Position numbers and translations under genes: made by a program
The notes under the pieces: model-generated
Told to the model about the DNA's origin: nothing
The model's input: the letters and a program-made list of their open reading frames with translations, nothing else
Databases searched by the model: none
NCBI GenBank assembly: GCA_943332855.1
Contig: CALQRA010000011.1
Location: forward strand, 1-46,309
DNA: 46,309 nucleotides
Source: Candidatus Kuenenia stuttgartensis
Lineage (GTDB): Bacteria; Planctomycetota; Planctomycetia; Pirellulales; UBA1268
Direction of reading: 5' to 3'
In this document: piece by piece, positions 8,944 to 18,089 of the stretch
How the letters are laid out: every line of letters begins with the position of its first letter
How positions within the stretch are numbered: the first letter of the stretch is position 1

Positions 8944-9018
8944 TCGGGGCGACACGATTCGAACGTGCGACCTCTACGTCCCGAACGTAGCGCTCTAGCC
9001 AGGCTGAGCTACGCCCCG
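8944..9018 (-). tRNA. tRNA-Pro (anticodon CGG)
   Basis: Read on the minus strand, the 75-base sequence folds as a cloverleaf. The acceptor stem is CGGGGCG/CGCCCCG with discriminator A. The D arm has GCTC/GAGC, the anticodon stem is CTACG/CGTAG around loop TTCGGGA (anticodon CGG), and the T loop is TTCGAAT on a GCACG/CGTGT stem. CCA is not encoded. Confidence 0.95.
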
Positions 9019-9235
9019 ATCTGGCGGCGGCCACAAGGACCTCCGCAACGCGTCCACAGGCTACCCTGCCCGGCCCCGGCCGGCAACGGCGATGCTCCGA
9101 AGGGCCTGTTTCCCGGCGAATTGACCCTTTTCCCCCAGCCGGCTCGCCCCCCGATCGCGGTCGAGGGCTCTCTCGGGCTCCGCCGGCAATTCTTACCGCG
9201 GCTCCCGCGGCTCCTTTTTGCGGCCTAGACCCGGC
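9019..9235. other. Intergenic region without recognised features
   Basis: Between the tRNA and the 3' end of the PQQ-propeller gene I see GC-rich sequence with short open frames that match nothing I recognise. Confidence 0.4.
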
Positions 9236-10624
9236 TCACTTGGGCTCCGCCAGCGACACGCAGACCAGCTCCCGGTCGTTGCGGGCGAAGACACACTTCC
9301 CCGCGAAGGACGGATGGCTCCAGACCACCTCGCGGCCAAAACACTCGCCGGTCGGGTCGAGGAGATGGGTGCGACCGAGCTCCTCGTAGCCGGTGGGGGA
9401 AAGCCGGGCGAGGATCAGGTCGCCGGTCTCGCTGAACAGCCAATGACGCTCCCCCTGGCGGACGATGAAGGCCGTGCCGTGGCGGCCGCGCCGGCTCCCC
9501 AGCGTCGGCACGCCGGTCTCCCAGAGCCGATCACCGGTGGCCAGTTCGACGGCCGTCAGGAAGCCGGTTTCGCAGTCGCAGCCGTAGAGGGTGTCGCCGA
9601 CGATCATCGGCGTGCTGTTGGCACTCGCAATCGAGGCCTTGGCCCGATTGCGCCACACGACCTTCGCGCCGGGGAGCTTGTCGTCGAGCCGAAAGAGGGC
9701 GCCGATGTTGCCGATCCCACTGGCAAAGAGGACGCGGCCGGCCGACGTGTCGGCCACCTGCGGCGCCATGATCGACATCCCGAAGCCGGGCTTCAGTGGC
9801 ACGCTCCAGATCGTCTTGCCGGTGGCGGGATCGAGGACCGTGATCGTGTCGGCATCCCAGACGAGCACCTGGCGCACGCCGGCCGTCTCGAGGATCGAAG
9901 GGGGAGCGTAGCCCGGCTCGCTGGCCGACAGAGCCCGCCACACCTCCTTGCCGGTGCGCCGGTCAAACGCCACCACAACGCTCCCTTCCCCCCCCACCAT
10001 GCAGATCACGACGTCTCCTTCGACGAGCGGATGGCCCGAGACGCCCCAGATCGGCGTCGGGGCGCCGTAGTCGGTCTTGAAGTTCTTCGCCCACACCACC
10101 TTGCCGGTAAGGGCATCGAGGGCATGGAGATTCCCCTCGGCGCCAAGGGTGTAAACAACGCCATTGACGACCGTCGGCGTGCAGCGCGGTCCACAGGCAT
10201 ACGAGACCGCATAGGGGCAGTCGTATTCGTGCTTCCAGAGGAGCCGGCCATCGGCGGCATCAAAACAGAGCACCCGCTCCCGACCGGCAAGCTCCGTGCG
10301 CTGCGAAGGATTGTTGGCGACCGTCCCCCCGTCGCCGAGGAGGTAATCGATCAGATAGACGCGGCCATCGGCCACCGCCGGGCCGGAATAGCCGCCACCG
10401 ACCTCGGCCCGCCAGCGGGCCGGGAGCCCGTCGGCGGGGAGCGCGGCGCGGATGCCGGTCTCGCGCCACTGGCCGTCTCGCTCCGGGCCACGCCACTGCG
10501 GCCAGTCGTCGGCCCGGGCTGGGGCGATCGTCACCGCCAGGCATGCCACCGCCGCGGTGAGGCAACGCCCGATGGCACGGAGAAGACGACGGCGCGAGGC
10601 GATGAACCCTGATTCGACGAACAT
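9236..10624 (-). CDS. Exported PQQ-like beta-propeller repeat protein
   Basis: The 462-residue protein has an N-terminal signal (basic RRRLLRAIGR, then a hydrophobic TAAVACLAVTIAPARA) followed by DDWPQWRGPERDGQW, a start common in planctomycete PQQ-repeat proteins. Repeated propeller blades are visible: DGRLLWKHEY, LTGKVVWAKNF, RTGKEVWRALS, ATGKTIWSVPL and ATGDRLWETGV, each with a D/T-G-K-x-x-W core. The BamB-like fold suggests a scaffold or binding role; I see no extra enzymatic domain. ATG 10624 has AGAGGA about 8 bases upstream. It lies 74 bases downstream of recJ on the same strand; that spacer contains a 7-bp GTGAACC tandem repeat. Confidence 0.85.
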   Translation of the reverse strand: MFVESGFIASRRRLLRAIGRCLTAAVACLAVTIAPARADDWPQWRGPERDGQWRETGIRAALPADGLPARWRAEVGGGYSGPAVADGRVYLIDYLLGDGGTVANNPSQRTELAGRERVLCFDAADGRLLWKHEYDCPYAVSYACGPRCTPTVVNGVVYTLGAEGNLHALDALTGKVVWAKNFKTDYGAPTPIWGVSGHPLVEGDVVICMVGGEGSVVVAFDRRTGKEVWRALSASEPGYAPPSILETAGVRQVLVWDADTITVLDPATGKTIWSVPLKPGFGMSIMAPQVADTSAGRVLFASGIGNIGALFRLDDKLPGAKVVWRNRAKASIASANSTPMIVGDTLYGCDCETGFLTAVELATGDRLWETGVPTLGSRRGRHGTAFIVRQGERHWLFSETGDLILARLSPTGYEELGRTHLLDPTGECFGREVVWSHPSFAGKCVFARNDRELVCVSLAEPK

Positions 10625-10658
10625 GGAGGGATCCTCTGAGGCACAGAACAGGGAGGGG

Positions 10659-10683
10659 GTGAACCGTGAACCGTGAACCGTGA
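10659..10683. repeat. 7-bp tandem repeat (GTGAACC, three and a half copies)
   Basis: GTGAACC occurs three times in a row and is followed by GTGA, between recJ and the propeller gene. Confidence 0.85.
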
Positions 10684-10698
10684 CAAGGGGGGCGGCCG

Positions 10699-12507
10699 TC
10701 AGCCGTCGGTCGAGCTGGGGGCAGTGACAGAGGCGATCAGCGGCGGAAGCTCTTTGGTGATGTCGGGGCCGTCGGGCCGCCAGTCAACGACTTCCATCTC
10801 CGCCGTCCGACGGCCACGAAACTCGTTGATCTTCGGTCGGAAGGCGACATGGAATGTCTGACCGGGCGCGGGAAGATGGGGAAGCCACTCGGCGGCCCCC
10901 CAGGCCACGGCGCGGATCTTCGCGCCATGCTGGACGAGGGTCATGGCGAGATGTCGGCCACCGGCGCCGATCACGCGCGGCGCCTCGGTGAGCCGCACGG
11001 CCGAGGCGCAGAGAATCGGACGACGGTTCCCCTGGCCAAACGGGGCGAGCTTCTCGATCTGGCCGACGGTGTCGAGCGACAGGCTGGCGATCGTCGCTTC
11101 GCCGTCGATCGCCACCTGGGCCAGCCGCAGCTCCTCCGGCATCCTGGCCGCCACTTCCGCGAGGAAGGCTTCCCGGAAGGCCTCGATGGCGCCATCCTCG
11201 ATCCGCAGGCCCGCCGCTGCCGCATGGCCGCCGCAGGTGAGGAGGTGGGAGCGGCAGGCCTGGAGCGGGGCGAGGACGTCGAAGCCGGGCACGCTCCGCA
11301 GGCTCCCCGTCGCCGGCCGCCCCTGATGCTCGTCCTGGGCGATGACGACGATCGGGCGGTGGTAGCGCTCGGCAAGCCGGCCGGCCACGATCCCCACCAC
11401 GCCGGGGTGCCAGCCACGGCCGGCGAGGACCAGCGCCGGCGCGGCGACCGGATCGAAGTCGTGAGTGGCCTGCTTCGTGGCGGCGAGGAGGATGCTCCGC
11501 TCGAGGGTGTCACGCTGCTCGTTGAAGCCATGGATCACATCGGCCAATTGGAGGGCACGGGCCTCGTCGGCAGTGGTGAGCATCTCGATCGCCAGGCCGG
11601 CTTGGCCGAGCCGCCCGGCGGCATTGAGCCGCGGCGCCAGCCGGAAGGCGACATCCTCGCTCTCAAGCGCCGACTTCTCCTGGAGCTTGGCCAGCTCCAT
11701 CAGCCGCACGATCCCTACGCCGCCCCGCAGTCGGAGGCACTCGAGGCCATGCTTGACGAGGATCCGGTTCTCGTCGAGGAGGGGCATGACGTCGGCGACC
11801 GTGCCGAGCGTCGCCAGGCCGACGGCCCGCAGGAGCATCTCCCGCAGCCGCGGCGTCACCTGCTTGGCACCACTGGCCCGTGTGGCGATCGCCCAGGCAA
11901 GCTTGAAGGCCACCGCCGCGCCACACAGATCGCCGAAGGGATAGCCGCCCCCTGGGAGCCGGGGATGAACGAGCACCGTCGCCTCGGGGAGTGCCGGCCC
12001 GAAGCCGTGGTGATCGGTGATGATCAGATCGATCCCGAGCTCGCGGGCCACGGCCGCCTCGGCGACGCTTGCGATCCCGCAGTCGACGGTGATCACGAGC
12101 TTCGCCCCCTTCGCCGCCAGGCTGCGGAGCGCCTCGGCGTTGAGTCCGTAGCCCTCCTCGAAGCGGTCGGGCACATACCATTCTGGCGTCGCCCCGAGGG
12201 CCTGGAGACAGCCGAGAAGGATTGCCGTGGCGCACATGCCGTCGGCATCGTAATCGCCGTAGATCACGATCCGCGTGCCGTCTCGCGCGGCGGCGAGGAT
12301 CCGCTCGGCGGCGGCCGGCACGCCGGGAAGCAATTCGGGATCACGGAGATCCTGGAGCGTGCCGGCGAGGAACGTCCGTGCGGCGGCGGCGTCAACGAGC
12401 CCGCGCGCTGCCAGCAGCCGGGCGACGATCGGCGACACACCGGCGGCCCTTTCGAGCCCCGCCACCACCGCCGCATCCTGCGGCTGCATCCTCCAGCGCT
12501 TCGGCAC
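10699..12507 (-). CDS. recJ: Single-stranded-DNA-specific exonuclease RecJ
   Basis: A 5'-3' exonuclease of recombination and mismatch or base-excision repair. The 602-residue protein has the DHH superfamily motifs in order: IVIYGDYDADGMCATAI, VITVDCGIAS, IITDHHGFGP, then VGLATLGTVADVMPL and the DHHA1 region GWHPGVVGIVAGRLAERY with CGGHAAAAGL. A C-terminal OB-like domain follows. I chose GTG 12507 because GGAAAGGAG lies about 9 bases upstream and the protein then starts KRWRMQPQD as in the family; the open frame upstream to 12666 is low-complexity. It is divergent from the cysteine-cluster gene at 12669. Confidence 0.93.
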   Translation of the reverse strand: MPKRWRMQPQDAAVVAGLERAAGVSPIVARLLAARGLVDAAAARTFLAGTLQDLRDPELLPGVPAAAERILAAARDGTRIVIYGDYDADGMCATAILLGCLQALGATPEWYVPDRFEEGYGLNAEALRSLAAKGAKLVITVDCGIASVAEAAVARELGIDLIITDHHGFGPALPEATVLVHPRLPGGGYPFGDLCGAAVAFKLAWAIATRASGAKQVTPRLREMLLRAVGLATLGTVADVMPLLDENRILVKHGLECLRLRGGVGIVRLMELAKLQEKSALESEDVAFRLAPRLNAAGRLGQAGLAIEMLTTADEARALQLADVIHGFNEQRDTLERSILLAATKQATHDFDPVAAPALVLAGRGWHPGVVGIVAGRLAERYHRPIVVIAQDEHQGRPATGSLRSVPGFDVLAPLQACRSHLLTCGGHAAAAGLRIEDGAIEAFREAFLAEVAARMPEELRLAQVAIDGEATIASLSLDTVGQIEKLAPFGQGNRRPILCASAVRLTEAPRVIGAGGRHLAMTLVQHGAKIRAVAWGAAEWLPHLPAPGQTFHVAFRPKINEFRGRRTAEMEVVDWRPDGPDITKELPPLIASVTAPSSTDG

Positions 12508-12608
12508 GTCGGCGGCTCCTTTCCGGGGCACCACCCGGCGGGCGGCGGCGTGGAGTATACGCCACGCCGAGCGTGCCGATTCCGCCGACCTCCCGGCCCC
12601 CCGGCCCG

Positions 12609-12637
12609 TTGTGGGAGCGCTGGCCGGGCCGTAGATT
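12609..12637 (+). promoter_or_regulatory. Predicted promoter of the cysteine-cluster/hydrolase pair
   Basis: TTGTGG at 12609-12614, a 17-base spacer, and TAGATT at 12632-12637, about 32 bases before ATG 12669. The -35 hexamer is the same as in the predicted promoter at 36349. This is a moderate match only. Confidence 0.35.
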
Positions 12638-12668
12638 GGTGCCGCCCCTGCCTTCCCGGAGCCCATTC

Positions 12669-13166
12669 ATGCCGGCCGTCGACACTCTCCTGCCGCTCTT
12701 CGCCCCCAAGCCGCACCGCGACACCGTCGCTGCCGATCAGGTGCTGTGCCAGTTCTGCACGGCGAAGTGCTGCCGCTATTTCGCGCTGCCGCTCGACACG
12801 CCGACGACGCGGGAGGAGTTCGAATACATCCGCTGGTTCCTCCTCCACGACCACGCCACTGTGTTCACCGAGGATGGCGAGTGGTATGTCTGCGTGCACA
12901 CCGTCTGCAAGCATCTCGGCGACGATCACCGCTGCGGGATCTACGAGACCCGCCCGCAGATCTGCCGCGAATACACGACGAAGGACTGCGAATACGAGGA
13001 CGACTGGGTCTACGATCAATACTTCGAGACTGCCGAGCAGGTCGAGGAATACATGGATGCGGTGTTGGGCCCGGGGGGCCTCGAGGTGGGAGAGGGTCGG
13101 CGGAAGAAGAACCGCGGCAAGTCGATCCGCGGGCCCCGCCCCAATCCGCTCACGATCCTCGGATGA
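12669..13166 (+). CDS. YkgJ-type cysteine cluster protein
   Basis: The 165-residue cytoplasmic protein probably binds a metal ion or Fe-S cluster through conserved cysteines. The signature CQFCTAKCCRYFALP (C27, C30, C34, C35) is followed by YVCVHTVCKHL and RCGIYETRPQICREYTTKDCEY, giving the cysteine pattern of the CxxCxxxCC (YkgJ/UPF0153) family. The family's biochemical role is not established. CGGAG precedes the ATG. Its stop overlaps the ATG of the alpha/beta hydrolase by four bases, so the two are translationally coupled. Confidence 0.85.
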   Translation: MPAVDTLLPLFAPKPHRDTVAADQVLCQFCTAKCCRYFALPLDTPTTREEFEYIRWFLLHDHATVFTEDGEWYVCVHTVCKHLGDDHRCGIYETRPQICREYTTKDCEYEDDWVYDQYFETAEQVEEYMDAVLGPGGLEVGEGRRKKNRGKSIRGPRPNPLTILG

Positions 13167-14068
13167 CGTCTGGCAACGACGGAATGTTCCCCATGCTCAT
13201 GTCGACGACGTTTCACGGCGACGGCGTCACGCTGGCGGGATGGACGTCGGGAAATGCCGCCCAGCCGCCGCTCCTCCTCCTCCATGGCGTATCGCGCCGC
13301 CGGGCGACGTTCGCCCCGCTCCTCCCCTGGCTCCTCCCCCGGTTTTGCGTCCAGGCCTATGACCAGCGTGGGCATGGCGAGTCGGAGCGCGGCGGAGGGT
13401 ATTTCGTCCGCGACTACGCGGCCGATGCCGTGCGGGTCGTCGGGAGCCTCGACAGGCCAGTTCTCTACGGCCACTCCCTCGGAGCCCTCGTCGCCCTGCT
13501 TGTCGCCGCGGCCTCCCCCGATGCGGTCGCGGGACTCGTCCTCGAAGATCCGCCGGGGCCGACGTTTCTCACCGCGATTGATCGCGGCCCCTATGCGGCG
13601 GTGTTTACGCTCTACCGCGAGCACGCCGGCAGCCCGCTCTCCGTCGGTGAGCTCGCCCGGAAGCTCGCGGCGGCCCCGCTCCCCGGCGCCCCGGGGATGC
13701 CGGCGACGACGTTCGGTGCCACGCGCGATCTGGCGAATGTCCGGTTTACGGCGTCGTGCCTGAAGCACCTCGACCCGGCGACGATGCTCCCGCTGTTGGC
13801 GAATGCCTGGCTCGACGGGATCGACTGGGAGGCGACGCTGCGCCGGGTGACCTGCCCCGTGCTCGTGCTCCGGGCCGATCCGGCGCGCGGCGGCATGCTT
13901 CCCGACGGCGACTTCCGACGGCTGTCCGAGACGCTTGCCGATCCGACCCCGATCGACCTTCCAGGGATCGGCCACAACGCCGTCGGCCAACAGCCCGACC
14001 TCGTGCCGCGGTTGGTGATTCCGTTCCTCGAGTCGCTCCCGTTTGGCGATGCGGCGAGGAAGTCGTAG
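13163..14068 (+). CDS. Alpha/beta hydrolase
   Basis: The 301-residue serine hydrolase shows LLLLHGVSRR (oxyanion hole), YDQRGHGESE, the nucleophile elbow LYGHSLGALVALL with S105, a likely acid near VLVLRADPARGG, and IGHNAVGQQ with the catalytic His. The substrate cannot be told from sequence; esters, lactones or C-C bonds are all possible in this superfamily. The start is taken at the ATGA overlap with the upstream gene; ATG codons at 13184, 13193 and 13199 are alternatives. It is followed after 68 bases by an amidohydrolase, possibly in the same transcript. Confidence 0.85.
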   Translation: MTSGNDGMFPMLMSTTFHGDGVTLAGWTSGNAAQPPLLLLHGVSRRRATFAPLLPWLLPRFCVQAYDQRGHGESERGGGYFVRDYAADAVRVVGSLDRPVLYGHSLGALVALLVAAASPDAVAGLVLEDPPGPTFLTAIDRGPYAAVFTLYREHAGSPLSVGELARKLAAAPLPGAPGMPATTFGATRDLANVRFTASCLKHLDPATMLPLLANAWLDGIDWEATLRRVTCPVLVLRADPARGGMLPDGDFRRLSETLADPTPIDLPGIGHNAVGQQPDLVPRLVIPFLESLPFGDAARKS

Positions 14069-14136
14069 GCTCTTCGCGGGGGGCGACGCGTCTGGCGGCC
14101 CCGGCTGTGGCGCGGTGACTTTTGGGGAAGACGACG

Positions 14137-15411
14137 ATGCGGATGGAAACAGGCACGACGGTGATCCGCGGTGGCCGGTTGTTCGACGGCACGGGGGCCG
14201 CAGCGGTGGCCGACGCGGCGCTGGTGATCGATGACGGCGTCGTGACCTATGCCGGTCCGGAGGCCGCGATGCCAGCGCAGTCGCAAGGCGCACGGCGGAT
14301 CGATGTCGGCGGCGGGACGATCATGCCCGGCCTCGTCGAGGCCCACTTCCATCCCACCTACTTCGACGTCGCGGCCCTCGAAGATCTCGACATCAAGTAT
14401 CCGGTCGAATATGTCACGCTCCTCGCTGCCGCCAACGCCCGGCTCGCACTCCAGTGCGGCTACACGGCGGCCCGCAGTGGCGGGAGCCTGTTCAATATCG
14501 ATGTCTGGCTCAAGAAAGCCATCGAGAACGACCTCACGCCTGGCCCCCGGCTTGTAGCCAGCGGCCGTGAGATCTGCGGCGTCGGCGGGCTGATGGACTG
14601 GAATCCCGACTTCCGCCGCATCGGCATGGATGGGCTCGTGCTCCTCGTCAACGGCCCCGACGAGGCCCGCGCCGCGGTCCGGAAGCTCGTCAAGGATGGC
14701 GTCGAGTGGGTGAAGACCTATCCCACCGGCGACGCCGCCGCCCCCGACGTCAACGATCACCACACCCTCTGCATGACGTTCGAGGAGATGCGCGCCGTGG
14801 TGGCCACCGCCCACAACCACGGCCTGAAGGTCACCGGCCACTGCCGGGCCACCGAGGGGATCACCAACGCCCTCAAGGCGGGCTATGACGCCATCGAGCA
14901 TGGCACGTTCATCGACGACGAGGGGCTCGAGCTCCTCCTGGCACGCGACGTTCCCTGCGTGCCGGCGCTGTACTTCGAGAAGGTGAGTGTCGAGCGCGGC
15001 CCCGAGTTCGGTCTCTCGCAGCGGGTCATCGACGGCCATCAGGAGACGCTCGACGGTGGGGCCGAGAGCGCCCGGCGGATTCTCCGCGCTGGTGGCCGGC
15101 TGGGGATGGGGGGCGATTACGGCTTCGCCTGGAATCCCCACGGCGACTACGCCAAAGAGCTGTCGTTCTTCGTCGACTTCGTTGGGCTCTCGGCGCTCGA
15201 GGTGCTCAAGTGCGCCACGAAGACCGGCGCTGAGATCATGGGCAGGGGCCACGATCTCGGTACTCTTCAAAAGGGCAAGCTCGCCGATGTCCTCCTCGTC
15301 GACGGCGATCCGACGACCAACATCGGTGTCCTCCAAGACCGCAGCCGCTTCATCGCCGTCATCCAAGGGGGCGTGGTGAAGGCGGGGCGGATGGCGGCGC
15401 CGGCCGGCTGA
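14137..15411 (+). CDS. Amidohydrolase family protein (imidazolonepropionase-like)
   Basis: The 424-residue metal-dependent hydrolase has HxH in GLVEAHFHPTYF (H70, H72), the probable carboxylated Lys in WVKTYPTGD (K193), further metal ligands in TGHCRATEG (H235) and DAIEHGTFIDD (H255), and the catalytic Asp in MGGDYGFAW. The C-terminal LGTLQKGKLADVLLVDGDP closes the beta-sandwich domain typical of this superfamily. GGGGAAG lies 6 bases before ATG 14137. The substrate is unknown; relatives act on cyclic amides, dipeptides or lactams. The C-terminal part still resembles HutI/prolidase-type members rather than urease or dihydroorotase. Confidence 0.85.
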   Translation: MRMETGTTVIRGGRLFDGTGAAAVADAALVIDDGVVTYAGPEAAMPAQSQGARRIDVGGGTIMPGLVEAHFHPTYFDVAALEDLDIKYPVEYVTLLAAANARLALQCGYTAARSGGSLFNIDVWLKKAIENDLTPGPRLVASGREICGVGGLMDWNPDFRRIGMDGLVLLVNGPDEARAAVRKLVKDGVEWVKTYPTGDAAAPDVNDHHTLCMTFEEMRAVVATAHNHGLKVTGHCRATEGITNALKAGYDAIEHGTFIDDEGLELLLARDVPCVPALYFEKVSVERGPEFGLSQRVIDGHQETLDGGAESARRILRAGGRLGMGGDYGFAWNPHGDYAKELSFFVDFVGLSALEVLKCATKTGAEIMGRGHDLGTLQKGKLADVLLVDGDPTTNIGVLQDRSRFIAVIQGGVVKAGRMAAPAG

Positions 15412-15516
15412 CGTCCGCCCGGCCCGAGGCCCGCCGCGGCGAGCGGGTGGTGGGTGCTGGTGGCTCAGCGGGGGTATAACCGGGGCCTTCCGCCGCTCCT
15501 CTCTGGGACCTGCTCC

Positions 15517-16890
15517 GTGACCGACCCGCGCCTGCCAAGCGACCCCCGCACGCTCATCGAGCCCCGCACGCTCAAGGGTTTCCGCGATCATCTCCCCCCC
15601 CAGGCCCTTGCCCGGGAGGGAATCCTCGACATCGCGAGGCGCGTCTACCGCTCCTACGGCTTCGTGCCGATCGACACGCCAGCACTTGAATACCTCGAGA
15701 TCCTCACCGGCAAGGGGAGCGACGAGACCGACAAGCAGCTCTACCGCTTCACCCACGGTGGCCGTGAGGTGGGGATGCGGTTTGATCTCACGGTGCCGCT
15801 GGCCCGCTTCGCCGCCCAGCACATCGGCACGCTCGGCATCCCCTTCAAGCGCTACCACATGGCGACGGTGTGGCGCGGCGAGAACACGCAGCGCGGCCGG
15901 TACCGCGAGTTCATGCAATGTGATTTCGACACGATCGGAACGACCAGCCCGCTTGCCGATCTGGAGACGGTGCTGGTCGTCCACGATCTCCTCTCGGCGA
16001 TCGGGCTGGAAAGCTTCACGATCCGGATCAACGACCGCCGGGTCCTGTCTGGGATCCTCGAGCGCCTCGGGCTTGCCGACCGATCCACCGTCGTGCTGCG
16101 GGCGCTCGACAAGCTCGGCAAGGTGAGCCCCGAAGGGGTCGCCGCGGAGCTGGCAGGACACGGCATCGATGCGGCGGCGAGCGCCGATCTGTTGAAGCTC
16201 GCGTTGCTTTCCGGGTCCCCCGACTCCGTCCTCGACGCCCTCGAGCCGCTCGCTGGCGGTACGGCCCCGGGGCGGGCCGGGATCGACAGCCTGCGGGCGC
16301 TCCTCGACGGCGCGGGGCAGGCGGACGTGCCGGCCGGGAGGATTGTCGTCGATCCCTCGATCGCCCGCGGCCTCGACTATTACACCGGCCTGGTGCTCGA
16401 GAGCTTCCTCGATGAGCTGCCGGCGCTGGGGAGCATCTGTTCCGGGGGGCGCTACGACAATCTCGCCGGGCTCTACACGAAGCAACACCTCCCGGGGATC
16501 GGGGCGTCGCTCGGGATCGATCGATTGCTCGCGGGGCTCGAGGAGCTGGGCCGTCTGGAAACCCGCGAGACCGCCGCCGACGTCTTCCTCGTCTACTTCG
16601 ACGAGGCCCACCGTGGGAATTACCTGCGGATCGCCGCCGCCCTGCGGAGAGCGGGGATGGCGGTGGAGATGGCGGCCGAGCCGAAGCGGGTCGGCCAGCA
16701 GCTGAAAGTCGCCTCAAAGAAGGGCTTTCCGCTGGCGCTCGACATCGGCCGCGACGAATTCGCCGCCGGCACGGCGCAGTGCAAGCGGATGAAATCGCAG
16801 CACAGCACCGTCATCGACTGGCACGGCGACGTGCCGGTGCTCGTCAAGGCTGTTGCCGCCGAGCTCGCGGCCGTCAGGCTCGGAGGCTGA
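15517..16890 (+). CDS. hisS: Histidine-tRNA ligase
   Basis: Charges tRNA-His with histidine. The 457-residue class II synthetase has motif 1 region sequence (GFRDHLPPQALARE), motif 2 in YHMATVWRGENTQRGRYREF, the histidine-binding HisA signature RGLDYYTGLVLES, GGRYDNLAGLY, and motif 3 as IGASLGIDRLLAGLE. An anticodon-binding domain lies at the C-terminus (DVFLVYFDEAHRGN onward). I chose GTG 15517 since family-like sequence starts soon after; the frame is open further upstream to 15454. It is convergent with the lipoprotein gene; a 26-bp repeat fills the 53-base gap. Confidence 0.95.
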   Translation: MTDPRLPSDPRTLIEPRTLKGFRDHLPPQALAREGILDIARRVYRSYGFVPIDTPALEYLEILTGKGSDETDKQLYRFTHGGREVGMRFDLTVPLARFAAQHIGTLGIPFKRYHMATVWRGENTQRGRYREFMQCDFDTIGTTSPLADLETVLVVHDLLSAIGLESFTIRINDRRVLSGILERLGLADRSTVVLRALDKLGKVSPEGVAAELAGHGIDAAASADLLKLALLSGSPDSVLDALEPLAGGTAPGRAGIDSLRALLDGAGQADVPAGRIVVDPSIARGLDYYTGLVLESFLDELPALGSICSGGRYDNLAGLYTKQHLPGIGASLGIDRLLAGLEELGRLETRETAADVFLVYFDEAHRGNYLRIAAALRRAGMAVEMAAEPKRVGQQLKVASKKGFPLALDIGRDEFAAGTAQCKRMKSQHSTVIDWHGDVPVLVKAVAAELAAVRLGG

Positions 16891-16894
16891 TCCG

Positions 16895-16958
16895 AGGTGC
16901 GGCGGGCGGTCAACCGATCACGGCACGGCGGGCAGTCAGCCGATCACGGCGCGCCGGG
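16895..16958. repeat. 26-bp tandem repeat overlapping a stop codon
   Basis: A GCGGGCRGTCARCCGATCAC-like unit occurs twice at a period of 26 (CGATCA at 16915 and 16941), with a third partial copy. The second copy contains the TGA (minus strand, 16944-16946) of the convergent lipoprotein gene. The copies differ at a few bases. Confidence 0.65.
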
Positions 16959-18089
16959 CAGATTGCAGACCCGCTCGCGGTAGAGCCGCAGGCCGTGAAC
17001 GGCGTGGTAGAGCGCGCCGCATTCGACGTCGACGTCGGCGGTTTGTTCGAGGAGTGTGACGAGCCTCGTGGCTGCGCGCGTCACCCACGGTTCGGCGAGG
17101 CGCTCGTCGTCGAGGGCCGCGACGAGGAACTCGAAGATGTGCCCGGTGGCGCCCAGACGGGCGAAGACGTCGGCGCTCGTGCCGGGGCGCTCGAAGAAGT
17201 GGACGGAGAAACTGCCGTCGGGCTGCTGATGGCGGCGGGCGATCTCAACGCATGCCTCGATCGTCGCCTCCGCGTCGGCCCAGCCGCCGCGCTCGCTACC
17301 GGCCTGGCCGGCAGCCGCGGCCTGATGAGCGGCCAGGGCCTGCACGAGGCCGTAGAGCCGATGGCATCCGCCGCAGGCGGCGCCGTCGATGTCGGCCGCT
17401 GCCTCCATCGCCACGACATCCTCGATCGTCCATGTCCGGCCGTCGCTTGAGGTCCACGAGCTCTCCGCAGGGAGCCAGGCGGAGAGGGCCATGAGCGTCC
17501 AGGTCGCCTCAGCCCCCGGGCGGATGTCGGCCTGGGCCTGGGTGAGGAGATCGCGGAGGGTGTGGGGCTTGCCGTTGACCGAGATCGGTGTGTCGATGGA
17601 GACGCCGTCGAGGCCGCACTGGGCGAGGTAGCCGATCCACTGGTCGGGATGCCCCTGGCCGGTCGTGCTCCCCTCCTCGATCGTTGCCACCACTCCCTGG
17701 TTCCCCGGCCGCAACCGCCAACCGCGCAAGGCCCCGCCGTCGAGGAGCCAGGCGAGGGCCGTCGTCTTCCCGTCGGCCGTCGCCAGCGGGAGCTCGTCGC
17801 CGAAGGCGAGGATCCCATGGACCACCTGCCAGGCGCCGTTGACCCGCTGGTCGAGGAGGCGGCCGTCCCGGGCGTGGGCGAGGGCCCGGTCGATTCGCGC
17901 ACACAGATCGCCCTTGTCGGTGGCGCCCGCGGCAGCCACGCCGACCGCCGATTCGGCCGGGGGGGCGCATCCCGGGGCCACCCCGATGGCGATGACCACC
18001 AAGACGAGCGCCGTCAGCTTCGGCCAGCCAGGCAGCCAGCGGCGACACGAGTGAACCGGCGCGGCGAGCGGTCCGTAGAAGGTGGTCAT
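16944..18089 (-). CDS. Conserved lipoprotein with probable alpha/alpha-barrel fold
   Basis: I recognise the type, common in planctomycetes, but not a function. The 381-residue product has a hydrophobic segment LTALVLVVIAIGVAPG followed by Cys, a plausible lipobox. The body is helical and has recurring motifs such as QVVHGILAFGDEL, GHPDQWIGYLAQCG and QQPDGSFSVHFFE, reminiscent of terpene cyclase/prenyltransferase-type toroids. A CGGCH sequence occurs near GAACGGCHRLYGL. ATG 18089 is chosen because it gives a sensible signal; the open frame extends to 18218. It is divergent from the zinc peptidase gene. A structural or degradative role outside the cytoplasm would be a guess. Confidence 0.65.
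   Translation of the reverse strand: MTTFYGPLAAPVHSCRRWLPGWPKLTALVLVVIAIGVAPGCAPPAESAVGVAAAGATDKGDLCARIDRALAHARDGRLLDQRVNGAWQVVHGILAFGDELPLATADGKTTALAWLLDGGALRGWRLRPGNQGVVATIEEGSTTGQGHPDQWIGYLAQCGLDGVSIDTPISVNGKPHTLRDLLTQAQADIRPGAEATWTLMALSAWLPAESSWTSSDGRTWTIEDVVAMEAAADIDGAACGGCHRLYGLVQALAAHQAAAAGQAGSERGGWADAEATIEACVEIARRHQQPDGSFSVHFFERPGTSADVFARLGATGHIFEFLVAALDDERLAEPWVTRAATRLVTLLEQTADVDVECGALYHAVHGLRLYRERVCNLPGAP

Noticed and set aside
8824..9236. Integrative element inserted at tRNA-Pro
   Set aside because: No integrase gene and no second copy of the tRNA 3' end were found within the window.
13612..16611. Very long minus-strand open frame of 999 codons opposite the amidohydrolase and hisS
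   Set aside because: It is a GC-skew shadow: its residues are Arg/Gly/Asp-rich without family motifs, while the plus strand encodes two clear enzymes.
16944..18089. CGGCH in the lipoprotein considered as a cytochrome c heme site
   Set aside because: It is a single motif within a predicted helical toroid, with no cytochrome fold or maturation genes around. It could still be checked by heme staining.
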